Assembly: GCA_964059195.1 (NCBI GenBank)
Contig: CAXKWD010000001.1
Coordinates: forward strand, 120,957,751-121,021,750
From: Ectobius pallidus
Lineage: Eukaryota > Arthropoda > Insecta > Blattodea > Ectobiidae
Length of the DNA stretch: 64,000 nt
Direction of reading: 5' to 3'
Shown here: piece by piece, positions 33,530-46,600 of the stretch
How positions within the stretch are numbered: the stretch's first letter is position 1
How the letters are laid out: each line of letters begins with the position of its first letter
The notes under the pieces: model-generated
Told to the model about the DNA's origin: nothing
Seen by the model: the letters and a program-made list of their open reading frames with translations, nothing else
Database searches by the model: none
Program-made: the position numbers and the translations under genes

Positions 33530-34130
33530 CTACAGATACGCGGGTTTGATCCCCGGTATCTCCTCGGGTTTTTCTGAGGTAGGGAGGTCTGGGACGGGAT
33601 GCACTCAGCCTCATGATATAAACCGAGGAGCTACTTGATAGAGAAGTAGCGGCTCCGCTCATGGAAACCACCATTAGAATATGAGAATATTATAGGAGAA
33701 AAATTCCTCCGACACTCGGACTTGAACCCAGGACCTTTGGCTGTTCGCGCCAATGCTCTACCAACTGAGCTAAGCCGGAGTTCAATTCACAGCGCCAGAT
33801 GGAACCTCTCTCCTATGACTGATATGACATAACTTGTCTGTCTGTGAGGTAGACCATTAGGACAATCATTCATAGGAGAGAGGTTCCATCTGGCGCTGTG
33901 AATTGAACTCCGGCTTAGCTCAGTTGGTAGAGCATTGGCGCGAATAGCCAAAGGTCCTGGGTTCAAGTCCGAGTGTCGGAGGAATTTTTCTCCCATAATA
34001 TTCTCATGTAATGTCCAACGGAGACAATAATCTGTGGCTCATGAATGCTTATATCTAAACCCCCATTAACCGCCGTGGGTGTGTGCATGCTGACCACATC
34101 CCTTCAGGGATGTAGCGACAGGGAATTTAG
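33530..34130 (+). mobile_element. SINE, family B, copy 2, split by another SINE
   Basis: The first part (33530-33676) has GGTTTGATCCCCGG, TCTCCTCGGGTTTTTCTGAG and GAGAAGTAGCGGCTCCG. The second part (34069-34130) resumes with GCCGTGGGTGTGTGCATGCT and CCTTCAGGGATGTAGCGACA. The break at CCATTA is exactly where a foldback element was inserted. Confidence 0.88.
33665..34068. mobile_element. Foldback tRNA-like SINE with 12-bp target duplication
   Basis: The element (33677-34056, 380 bp) is palindromic. Arms of about 145 bp, each with a tRNA-like head, face each other across a loop of about 50 bp. The flanks AAACCACCATTA (33665-33676) and AAACCCCCATTA (34057-34068) are a 12-bp duplication with one difference, as expected for insertion by LINE machinery. 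The plus-strand head folds like a tRNA with a GAA anticodon position, but it has C instead of T at position 33 and T-stem mismatches, so it is not a working tRNA gene. Confidence 0.85.
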
Positions 34131-34556
34131 TTTATTTTTTAGCCCTAAATATGTGTGCACAATGGTTGATGAGAATAGTCAGTTATTCTTAGGTCTTTTA
34201 AAGCTACAATTTTTCGCGAATTATTTGACTGTAGGTTTCGAATGGAAACGAAGGATGCACTGCAATGACGTAAATAATTAATTCATGAATTAATTGCTCC
34301 GGATATTGAATATTCAGTGAGTTCGGTTGTAAAGTCACATGTTATATCGTAGGCCTAGAAGTTCAAAGGAACATAGCCTACATAATGAATGACATGACAT
34401 TTATGAAAAATGAATGTTGATGACCAACGCCTCTGTTAACCAGACTTTGAAGCATTGTTCTTACTCAGTGACGTCGCTAACAATTTCAATTCACTTTCGT
34501 GAGACTTTTTGCACCGGAAGACTTCTTACTTTAGTGGGTATAACATAAGGGATAAA

Positions 34557-34691
34557 ATGGACACAGTGCTTGTGAAAATCAAACAAGGATATTTACTAGG
34601 ATCTGCAGAAGTTCCATTCGATACAAGATCATTCTATAGCTTCAAAGGTGTGCCGTACGCTAAACCTCCCATTGGCCCTCTAAGATTTAAG
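34557..34691 (+). CDS. Gene 2 exon 1
   Basis: This exon encodes residues 1-45 (MDTVLVKIKQG to GPLRFK). The ATG has A at -3 and G at +4. FKGVPYAKPPIGPLRFK is the conserved N-terminal block. The donor is GTAAGT, phase 0. Confidence 0.93.
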
Positions 34692-37600
34692 GTAAGTGTA
34701 AGATAATTTGTTGAAAGAAAATATTACCATATGGCTACTTAAAAATTCTTCTTTCTATTAGTTTAACCTCTCCCTTTCTAGGGACATTTATGTTGGCCCA
34801 CGCCGCCTGGGCCTCACAGGACCGCGACCTGTCGGGAGATGGATTACCTTGGATCGTATAATACTTTTTTTGCCAGACAAGGATATGGATAGACACCCTG
34901 GATGGGTGATCAGCCCAATGCCGGTGTCACCTCCGACACAGCACTAATACATAGGCCGAGTCACACTAGCCCCCGCGCGCGCGCTCACACACACACACGC
35001 ACGCACACACACATTCCAATCAAGGCGCAAATGAGATGAAGATAATAATGAGGGTCAGATAATATTTGGGGACCACAAGGGCCTACAGTTGTCCGAAATT
35101 CGTCTCACAAGAGGAAGAACTCCATATAGGTAACTTGCCCCAACTGGGATTCGAACCCGGACCCGCTGTGTGAGGGAAGAGAACGGTATCCCATTACTTA
35201 AAACTTACAGACTAGTATTTGAGAAAGGAGTGAACATTTTACATTAGTCTACTAGGCCTATAGTATATAAAATAAAAATAATTATTATATTAGCGGTATG
35301 TACAGTAAAAATAAAATCAGATAAACTGTTGTAGCAAAATGCTTTGCTTAATCAGTTATAATTACAATTATGATATGCAGAAAATAAAGTTTTTAAAAAT
35401 CGATTTCCGAGTTATGCTCGAGATTGATTCATTAAGCAGGACTTACGGAAGAACAAAGGTCTAGTTTTTAAAAAAATTATATTAATATCGTCCAACATCA
35501 GCAGAACTATACAGATTTGTGATATCTTGACAATCGCACAATCACATAAAAAAAAAAAAAAAATAAAAGTCTAATTGGCCGGGTCGGGAATTGAACCAGG
35601 GACCTCCAGAAATCGAGTTCGAGATATTACCTTCTCGGCCACCAATAATAAGAGCTCGTAAAGGATCAGACTACCAGTGCCGTTTCAATTGCATGCAGGC
35701 TAAGCGTTGCAAGTCCACAGTAGACAATGAAGTAAAAAGTTCTACTTGTGATAATATCATTAGAGTTTTGCTAACGTGGTTTTCATCAAAGAAAATGTTA
35801 CGAAATGCTGTGATGAAGTGACTGAACGTAAAGCAGAGATCACTCCCAGCTATGTGGTGTTCTGAGTTTGCTGATGAAAATAGTAAGATAGATATTAAAG
35901 TGATCGACATCATATTGAAACACATAGAACTCCTGAGTAACAAAAGACAGTCCATCCAACTTTCGCATCTAACCTTGTCAAAAGGATTAAGTCAGATAGA
36001 ACTCAAACAAATATGATAAGAAAGGGAAACTACGAAGAGGAATAAAGTAAGAGTACCACCGGCAGTACAAATTCCAGCAAAAACAGTCTATCTTGTTCAC
36101 CTAAACGTATAGTGAAAAAAAAAATCTAATTTAGAGGACCGCGTAAAACTGACTGCAAATCCACAGGTTAATGAGGAACTCTGATTCAAGATTGTCGGAG
36201 AAAACAGAACCGTATGTTAATTGTAGATAATGACAAACATGAAAGCAGCAGTTTAAAACTAAAGGATGTAACGAAAACTGTGTCTCTGCAAACCTCCAGA
36301 TTGCATGCAGATAACTTAGTACAAGAGTGACCAACTACAACTACTAGACTAAGTTCGCTGCCCTGGCTTGTATTCACCCTTTAAGGTGTACATCTTGGAA
36401 TAAAATCTATCTCCTTTCTTGAATGCCAATATTTGAGACCAAAGAATTCTTGTGTTCGTCCATATTTACAATACGTAGCCTACATCGACCGAAAGCACTG
36501 GAAATAGACGATGTTCCTCAACAGAAAAAATCGTAGGCGTAGAAGGTAGTACAATGTAATCTACTACAACAATACTGGCCTTAAGTTTGTTTTTAAATAT
36601 TCGGTGCCTAAATGGTAAATTCAATATTCTTGAGGATTTCCTAACAGGTAAGGAATATCATTTCATTTGTCTATCGGAACATTGCTTGTCGGAAAGCATA
36701 ACCAATCAGCTAATATAACAAGTTATACAAGAATAAATACACAGGCTACACTAATTCAAGTCTGTTGCGGTGGAGGCCCCATCATTTATGCTTTAGATGA
36801 AATCGATAGTAGAAACTTACGTGTAAACATTTTTGCTGTGATATTCATTTGAAATTTTCAGCTAGAGATGATAGCTTGAAGTTAATAATCGTAAATACAG
36901 TACAATCTTCATAATCCGACATATATGGGACTTGACAACCGCTGGATTATCGAAAAATTCCAGGTTATCGGTAGTAGCCATCGCTAACCGAAAATCGTCC
37001 TTTTCGTTATTTTTTTGGTAAAAACATATTACCTTTTCACAAAGAATGTCACCCGATAATGGCGAGTTCCTGGCAGGCTCTTGCATAAACCAAGTGAATG
37101 AAGCATTTTCCATTTCAGGATACTTATCTGAGGGAGCAAAGCGCAAGAGCGGGCATGTTTGTTTACTTCCGGCGGTGGTCGGCGGGTCGGAAGGCAATAT
37201 GACACGGTTTCCCAAGAGCGCCGGATTACTGAATGAGCTGGACTAACCAACCGCCGGATTATCAAGAGTGTACTGTATTTATCGTTCACCGGACGGTGAT
37301 ACTGTCATATTTTGAACATAGTGAAGCAACATCCTATCTCATCTACCTAGGTAAAACAAACATCTGATTTCGACATTACTACGAAAAAAGATGTCCTTGA
37401 TTTTATGCATTTATTAACTGAATTCGGATTTCAGTATCTCGGCAATAAATTAGCTCGAGGATCAGCCTGCCTTGGCAATGTTCCTACCTATAGGCTACAC
37501 CGGCATACACTGTTTTGCAGATGTGATAGATTTTTATTTCTCAGATCACTTTGCTGTTATTTTCAATATCACATTAGATTTTCTTTGTTTCGAGGCTTTA

Positions 37601-40600
37601 TCCTGGGGACTGCGAGCAATGTAATAGAACACCTTGAAGTGGGTTGCTAGCCCGTTTCCAAAGTGGGTATTTGTTCGGGGTTTCCTCCCTAGGCTGATTG
37701 CCTTTACCCAGCTGCGGAGCTCAGCCTGCCCCGTTTGATTTCGGAGTTTTCTCTCCTAGATGATTGTCTTCCTAGACTTACGAACTTAATCTGTTCGGGT
37801 TTGATTTTGGGATTTTCCTTTCCCTAGACAAGCTGCTTTCCTCAGCTATAGAGCCTTGTCCACCCTCTTAATATATTTTGAGTGTTAGGAACCCTAGACG
37901 AGTAGTCTTCCCTGCGACTTCGAGTCCCGTCTGCTAAGAACAATTCAGGGGAAAACTTTATTGGATAAGATACTTCTTCTTAATCAAGCACTACAACTCT
38001 CCATTGAAAGTTTTGGCCTTCTCAACCACCTTCTTCCATTCTTTCCGGTTTTCAATTATCCTACTCCAGTTGTTCACCGTCATCATTTTCAAGTCACTTA
38101 TTACATCGTCCTCCCATCTAGTTTTTGGTCTGCCCAATCTTCTATTGGCAATTGGTTTCCACTTGTATATTTTGGATAAGATACACAATACAGAAATTAG
38201 GGACTTTTTTTTGTGCCCACCCTTATCCCCGGAGTGCCAAGCAATTAAGCCTAAACCTCCGGTAAACCAAATGTTGGTAACCATATGTGATGTGTGTATA
38301 CTTATTGTGCCCTTATGTACATCCGTAGGGGATGTTGATGGTGTGACGTGTTTGGGCTGTGTACTTGTGTCTTTGTTTTTTGGCGCAGGATAGACCTAAG
38401 TGCGGATAGGTCTTATGTGCAATATTTCCAGAGTGTGTTTTTTTAGTGACTTGTAGTTATGTATTCTAGAGATTTGTAGTGCGTGTATCTGTTTGAGGCG
38501 ATTATTGACCAGAGAAATTAGGGACAAATGCCAAATTCAGGACATAACTAAATTTACCAACGACAGAAGAAAATTTTGGAAAAAACACGTTGATAGAATG
38601 GAAAACAATCGCCTAGCAAAAAAGGCTCAAGAAAGCAGACCAGACGGAAAAAGATTAAGAGGAAGACCTGCTACGAGATGGAAAGACAGTACACATGACT
38701 CATCTGAGGAATAAATGGGAAATAAACAGGATGCCATCCTACATCACAAGAATAAGAAGAAGAGACATTAGATTTTACAAACTAACCAGGAGTCAAAGAG
38801 GTAACTTATAGGAATTTCTCACTCTTAAATTACACTCTCTTTGTTCAAAAGATATGTCGAGCCGAATAGAATATTCGTATAAGTAGTATGTAATTTACAT
38901 ATGAAAATTTTTTGGAGTGCTTTTAAAATATATCTGTAACGTTTTTAATTAATGTTTCACTAAGAAATAACTAAATTTACCAACGACAGAAGAAAATTTT
39001 GGAAAGAACACGTTGATAGATTGGAAAACAATCGCCTAGCAAAAAAGGCTCAAGGAAGCAGACCAGACGGAAAAAGATTAAGAGGAAGACCTGCTACGAG
39101 ATGGAAAGACAGTACACATGACTCATCTGAGGAATAAAGGGGAAATAAACAGGATGCCATCCTACATCACACGAATAAGAAGAAGAGACATTAGATTTTA
39201 CAAACTAACCAGGAGTCAAAGAGGTAACTTATAGGAATTTCTCACTCTTAAATTACACCCTCTTTGTTCAAAAGATATGTCGAGTCGATTAGAATATTCG
39301 TATTAGTAGTTTGCAATTTACATATGAAAATTTTTTGGAGTGCTTTTAAAATATATATGTAACGTTTTTAATTAATGTTTCACTAAGAAGTGTAGTAAAA
39401 AAAAATGATCTTAAGAATATCCAGGCAGGAATAAAATTACAATTTCAATGTATATCCATTATTGAGTTCTTTAAATAACCACAACTGCTTATCTATATTA
39501 GATTAGATTTTAAATCGTATATGTGTTTTATAGGAAATTGAATGCTCTACAACGTTCATTCAGAAAGTTTTTACTATAAACTGAATACTTTACACCTAGG
39601 AGACAATATTCGCGGTAAAACGTGCGTAAAAACTTTTAAAGTTTATTTTTGGCAGCGAATATCTCTTATGCGGGTTGAGATAGAGAAAAAGTATGGACAT
39701 GAACTATACTTGATCCAAGATATGTAAGGAGCAAAAGTAAACAACATTCTTGCTTTGACTAACTGTTTCCTGTCGTTTCATTGGTTAATCGCACCAGCGC
39801 ATACTTCATGATAGTATGACAAACTCAGTCAGATGTTTACATCCATTCCGCACACATCATATAATTATTTATATCTTATGTAATTGTGAAAACATAGCTC
39901 TATTAAGTGAGCTGCTTGGTTTCGTATTACATCATAGGCTTACATGGTTTACAACATATATCTAGCAAGCAAGATTTCATTTGTTTTTTCCGTTGCCTTG
40001 GCAAACTTGTTTTTTCTGAAGAAAAATAAGTGACATAAGTTAGTAAATATAAGATTATTTTATAAAATAATTAATTAATTCGATGTACTTGTCATTTACA
40101 TAATGCGTGATGAATATAGGCTCCCACATATTGTAAGTTAAAGTAATAGTCATAATCTCTAATAATTTATATCTTAGAAGAAAACTGCGAGCCAGAGCCT
40201 TCAGAACTTACCTCACCAATAAATAAACATGCGAGGAAAAAGTTTGCCCAGCGGCGAGAAAATACAGATTGTACAAAACATTGGGAATCGAACCCGGGAC
40301 CCTTTGTGCTTAATCTAAAAAATTGACTTTACTGTATGTAATCGACTAAACAGTCTCAAAAACCAACTCTTGTGAACTGTGCTTTGTAGTTTCACATTAG
40401 GTTGTTTACTTTTGCTCCGTACACTACTTGGATCAAGTATAGTAGGCAATAAACAGCTTTAATCGTGTATGGAACCATATTGTAGGGCCGGTTTAAGGGC
40501 CTCGCAAAACCTGCAGCTGCGGGGGAGGGCGAGATAAAGAGAGCCTTCTTTCGTTACAATAAAGTGGTTAAAGCAAGTTAAAATGGCTGAATTTCCTGAA

Positions 40601-43600
40601 AAATTAAGATTTAAGTTAGCATTTTTTTCGAATAAGTTAGAAAAGGAAACCAAAATTTTTTTAAGTTTGTGGTAGTTAACTTTTGTAAAATAATTAAAAT
40701 CAAGCTATACTTTGTATTTCAGGAATAATACGCAAGATTGCAAAAGAAAGAACAGTGTTTATTAAACGCATATTCCCTAGTCAATTCAATTCAATTGTAC
40801 TTACGATCTTCACAGAACTGTTGTAACTGAATCCATTTGCACTTTATATAATATCTTTCAGTATTGTGGTTTAGCTTCCTTTATGATAATATCAATTTCT
40901 TCAACAGACGCATTATCAAACCTTGAGCTTTCCATTTTTTGTTTGTTTGTTTGTTTGTTCAATTTAGCGTTGAGAATGGATGATGTAATCTACTAATCAC
41001 TGTATAGCGATACTGTTACGGTTCATAACAAGCTGACGTTTTATCAGGTAAAATGGCTTTCTCGCGATTCCTACAAGAATATTGTAAGATAAACGGCCAT
41101 AATAGGTCTGTATCCGAGGAATTGCTAAACGTTATTGGTCATTATCAAACACAAGGCGTATGAATGGAATAGTCAATGAGAGATCTTTTTCAGAGCTATA
41201 ATGACCGTCAGCTTTTTAATATGAGTTTGGCTTCTGCTATTACTTCAACATGTTTTTGCCATATTGCTGCCTCTTAGATATAATATTATATATTATTAAT
41301 TGCCATCAATTTCGGTAAATTATTTTAGGCCCCCCAGCCTCCAGATCCCTGGGATGGAACGCGCGAAGCATTTGAAGAAGGGCCTGTGGCACCACAGTTC
41401 GACGATACTCTGAATGCAACTGTTGGAGATGAGGATTGCCTGTATCTCAATGTCTTCACACCGAAGGTAAATACCGAATTCCAACAAATCGAGATATTCT
41501 GTTTTAAGGGGATCCGTGCAGGTTAAAAACATGAAATTTGCTCTTTTCTTTAGTTTCTTATATTCCAAAGAATTCTCTCTTCCTAATGCGTAGGTAATTC
41601 TGATTTGAAGTTTCTTTCTTGTTTAAATGTAAAAAGAATGCTTGGGGGTGGTATAGGCCTATTAATTTTGTAGCATGGTGCTGGAGTACATGAACAGCTT
41701 TGAACGCCGGTTCCATATTTTATACTTATAAAATTTCCTCTTGCTCATATAAGTTACTATTTCTTAAAATTTTCTGTATAAATTTGTTGTCGTATTATGC
41801 ATAGATTTACGTAACTTATTGCAGGTCCTTCATAATATCAATTGTGGTACAATCATTCTAATTATTAAAACAATAATACAAATTAATTTCCTTTTATCAA
41901 AATTAAATTTTTTCCCATCTTTTAAATCCTTATTCCTTTATTACTTCATAATACCAACTGTGGCATCCAGTGAGAGAGTGGGCTACGCCAGAAATAACGG
42001 AATCGAGATATTATGAGATTTGTGTTTGGCTTTCTAATGAGAAAAAGTTTCATCTTAACACTTGATTTATTTCTTCATTTCAGAATTTACACATTTCAAA
42101 GTGTTTACAAAAATTAACTTCAGACCACAGTGCCAACCCTTTATCACCTTTTAAAGTTTTTTAGCAGTTTTTTTTATATTTTTAAAGATTTTCAAAACTT
42201 TGAAGCGCCACATCTCGGTACGTATTTGGTTTTAAATATCGCTTAAACAATGTAAATGGTAGGAAATTTAATTCTCTTTAACTTTTGTAATGGAATGTTT
42301 TAGGCTATGCGTTGATTAGGAGTTACAAGGGAAACTACAAAAACCCAACAATTTCGAAGTTTTCGGCTGCCCTGAAGTTCGCACAGGGTTCTCGAATTGG
42401 AAAACCTGGATTTTACAACACAGAATACCCACATACAACATATAAAAAATTATTAACTTCGGACCTTTTTCCAGGTAAAAGTACCTGGTGACTGGTATAT
42501 TACCGCGCCCTGCATATAACGTTACTAATATTTCCGAATTGCCTTAGCCCACTCTCTCACTGGAGAAACGACATTTCCTTAATTTATGAAAATTGTCTTT
42601 CAAGAATAGATATGGAAGGAACCCACACAAACCTTTAATATTAGGTTTACAGTTACACGACTATAACTTATGTACTACATAGAGATGACAATAACTCAAA
42701 TTTGAAAATTTTTGGCTTAGCCCACTCTCTCACTGGATGCCACAATTATGGTGCATTCATTCTAATTATTAAAACAATAATAATACAGATTAATTTCCTT
42801 TTATCAAAACTTAGAGCCTGATATGTCTATAACACTAATTGGATGGCTTCAGAAAATAAACATCCTTTATGTAAAGGCATAATAACAATAATGATAATAA
42901 TCATAGGCTTTTTTTAAAGAATGATGAGTTTTTTCATTGGAGCTCCTAAACTTAAGGCGCATGGAAACTGTTGTGTATCTCATTGTACTTTATTCACAGG
43001 TGTTATAAAACTTGCATTGGCTGCACATGTGACTGTCTAGACTTTCAAATGTCCAGTACAGGTTTATTCAAATTTCAGTTTGAAAATTCTAGTTTATTTT
43101 TTATTATTTTTTAAGAGCAGTCTTATCTTGGGTCGTGATAACACACCAGCTGGATTTTTGTTATCAGTAGGCTATATTTTAAGATTTAATGTATGTATTT
43201 GTAAAGCCATATTTCATACATTTTTCTCTAAAAATTATTATAACTATTAGATAAACTACATAAGATAGGAATTAGAGGAACAGTACACAAATTATTTGAA
43301 TCATATCTGAGCAATAGATGTATAATGACAAAAGTTGACAGTTATATAAGTGAAATATCAAATATCGATATAGGCGTGCCACAAGGAACGATTTTAGGAC
43401 CAATTTTATACTTAATATATGTAAATGACTTGCTAAATTTAAAACTTGATTTAATAAACGGCTCCATATTTTCATATGCAGACGACACTGTAGTTATTTT
43501 TACCGGTCATTCATGGGAGGAAACATATAAATACGCTAACACAGGCATGGTAATTGTAAAAAAGTGGTTTGATTCTAACCGTCTCTCAATAAACGTAGAT

Positions 43601-46600
43601 AAATCAACATTGGTTCCTTTCTCATTAACATCTATTGGTCAGATAAAACGGAAGAATTGTACAAATTCAAATTTAATAATACACAATTGTAATTTTGATG
43701 TAACAAATTGTTCATGCTCCCCACTGAAGGAGGCTGCCGTTGTGAAATATTTGGGTATTTGTATAGATCAACATCTTAAATGGTCTCACCATGTTAATTA
43801 GGCCTACATCTGTATAGACTACGCAGAACATTTTACAAATTTGTCATTTTACGTCACTGTATCCCCATTACTGTTCTTCGTTCCGTTTATCTAGCCCTGT
43901 TCCAGTCCATTATGCAATATGGCATTCTCGCCTGGGGAGGATTAGCGAAAACTACTCTTGAACCTCTTTGCCTTTTACAAAAAAGAATAATAAAAATCTG
44001 TCTAAGAAAACACATTGATTACACAACTAATCTAATATTTTCGGAATTTAATGTTTTTAAGTTTGACCAACTCTACAAATTTTCTTTATTAAAATATTTT
44101 CACAAACATCGTGCAAAATACACATCCGGTGATCATGCATACAGCACTAGAAGAAATAATAATCTACTTCTATCCGAACCCAAATGTCTCACATCGGCAG
44201 GATTAAACCATAGCATTAATTTTGGTCCCCGCTTCTATACCTCTATGATCAGTAGATACCCCGATCTCGCGTTTACCCCAATTTTAAATTTAATAAGTAT
44301 GTAAAACATTTTTTGTAATTTTATTAGCTTTAAGTCATTTACTTTTATTATTATTTATTGTATGTATTTGTGTTTAATATTTTTTGTCTCCTTTTTATAA
44401 ATTTGTATTTTCTTTTTCTAGCTCTGTTTTACATTTTTCACCTTTTTTATAAGTGTGTCATTCTTTCTCAATTTGTTTTTTGTTTCTCCTCTTTCTCCAC
44501 TCTGATGTTCTGAATCTACACCCGAGCACGAGCAGTCTGCTCATTCGGGTGTATTTCTAAATAAATATTTGGTTCTTTTCTTTCTTTTTCTTTTCTGTAC
44601 ATTAATTTTGAAATTTGTAAATGTTTTTTGTTTATTTGTGTATTTTTGTATTTGTATTTGTATTTGTACATAAGTTTGTAAATGTAATTTAAATAAATAA
44701 ATAAATAAATATAATAGTATAATGTAATACAGTAGATGATAGGCAATAATATATTATTCATATTCTCATTGTTTTACTTCAATCGTGGTTTTCTCAATCT
44801 TATGAATGTATTATGCATGCCCTTGTAGCTGCATTTTCTCTCTTTAATTTGTGAATGGGTAGATTTATATTGTTCATTATAAAATTATTATTATAACCTA
44901 CTAGTAATACTATTTTCTCGTTAACTTAATGTATATAACTTACATAACGTCATTGTTATTGTATCTTTCTTATGTTACAGGAACAAGAATATGATGTTAA
45001 GATATATTATATATTATATTTTCTATGGACTATATTATTATATTGTTATATTTCATATATTATACTACTGTTATTTTTCTTTATTATTATTTACGAAAAT
45101 TATAGCACTTACATAGCAGTAGATTCTCTTTTCTGTATATTTACGGATTATTAATGTGATGATATTAATATATTAAGCTTTTATTGCCATGATTAATATT
45201 ATTTTTATTTATTTTAGTTATTTATTTATTTTTATTATTATGAATAGTGTATCACTACTAGAATATTAACTTTGTATAATAAAAGTGCTATATTATGCAT
45301 AATTCTGATTAACATTAGCCTACAGCGTTAAATTATGACTTTGATTGTCGTGTATTTTTAAATGTAAATTTATGGATAGCTACTTAATTCGGTCGCACCT
45401 AGAAACGTCAAGAGTACCCATACCAACCTTGACATAATACTCGGCGCGCTATGACTCCTTGCCTGACGTAACACTAGGTGCACCACTAATTCTAACAAGA
45501 AAAATAATTTTCCTTCCCACTTTATCAGATTTAAGACTGACTATGAAATTACGTAGATGCAAGAAAATTTATTCGTCAATGTATTCGCCATTAATATTAA
45601 GAAATATTAAAATGTGCCGTAACTAACGTTTTTTTGTTAGTAAGTCTGTTTACATAAGTTTTTTCGAAACGTAATCTTGTTATTTTTTTGTGCGTACTGT
45701 TCATTCAGAATTCAAATTATCTGGTAAATTTCACATACTTGTCATGTCCTATGTTAATTAAGTTTCTATCACTTAATGCTTTTGTATAACTAAATTGTAG
45801 TTGTAACACTAAATTTCTTTCGTATCATTTAATCTATCTTAAATTTCTTTCATATCATTTAGTGTGTCATTTAACGTATCTTAAATCATTTAATGTGTTA
45901 TGTTGTGTCATTTAATACATTTTGTGTTATTTATTATGTTACATTGTAACAACTAATGTACTATTAGTTGTCTTACGGTCTTAACTTTCCGCAGGTAAAA
46001 GAAACTATTATTATTATTATTATTATTATTATACTTTTCGGATTCTTCTTACCGGTATTTGGTTCGAAATTTTACATAATATGTAAAAGTTTGGAACTCT
46101 AAAGTATTTCAGTGAAAAAAAATGTTGAGATGGCTATGATAACTGAATTTTGAATGGAACGATTATACTGAATTTGTAATCTCCATCTCTTTATTGTTTA
46201 CATTTGCTCATATTGGGGAGGGAATGTGGAGTCGGAAGAAACAAAGTTGAAGAGGATGTAATCTCAAAAGGAATCTGGTATCTCCTTCAGGTTTGATATT
46301 TATTACGTCATATGTGAAACCGTCACCAATGTCTTCAAACAGTAGAAATAGAAGTAAATAAAGTAACTGAGAAATTTAACATACCCACTGCTACAGTCTT
46401 GGTATGTTTTCGTTATGGCCATTTCAACCATTTTCTAATTATAGTACCGTGGCGAAGTTCGATGGTATAGCCTATCTGCGGTCACTTCTCTAGTCGCAAG
46501 GCGCTACTGCATTGTTTATAAATACCGTACACATTTTAGATTAAGATTAACCGTGGTGCACATGGTACACACCCATTTAATTTAGGTTTAGATATTATTT

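Larger units (their letters stand above)
43247..44710 (+). mobile_element. 5'-truncated non-LTR retrotransposon
   Basis: The element begins inside the reverse transcriptase and ends with a (TAAA)n tail at about 44690-44709, as expected for 5'-truncated target-primed insertions. The 3' UTR after 44304 is T-rich. It is on the same strand as gene 2, in intron 2. Confidence 0.87.

Noticed and set aside
33907..33985. tRNA gene with a GAA anticodon
   Set aside because: It folds as a tRNA, but position 33 is C, the T stem is mismatched, there is an inverted partner 100 bp away, and the whole lies in a duplicated SINE with target duplication. It is a SINE head.
36862..37289. Open frames of 117 and 86 codons on the minus strand
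   Set aside because: They lie in and across the borders of a pogo-type MITE and show no transposase motif.
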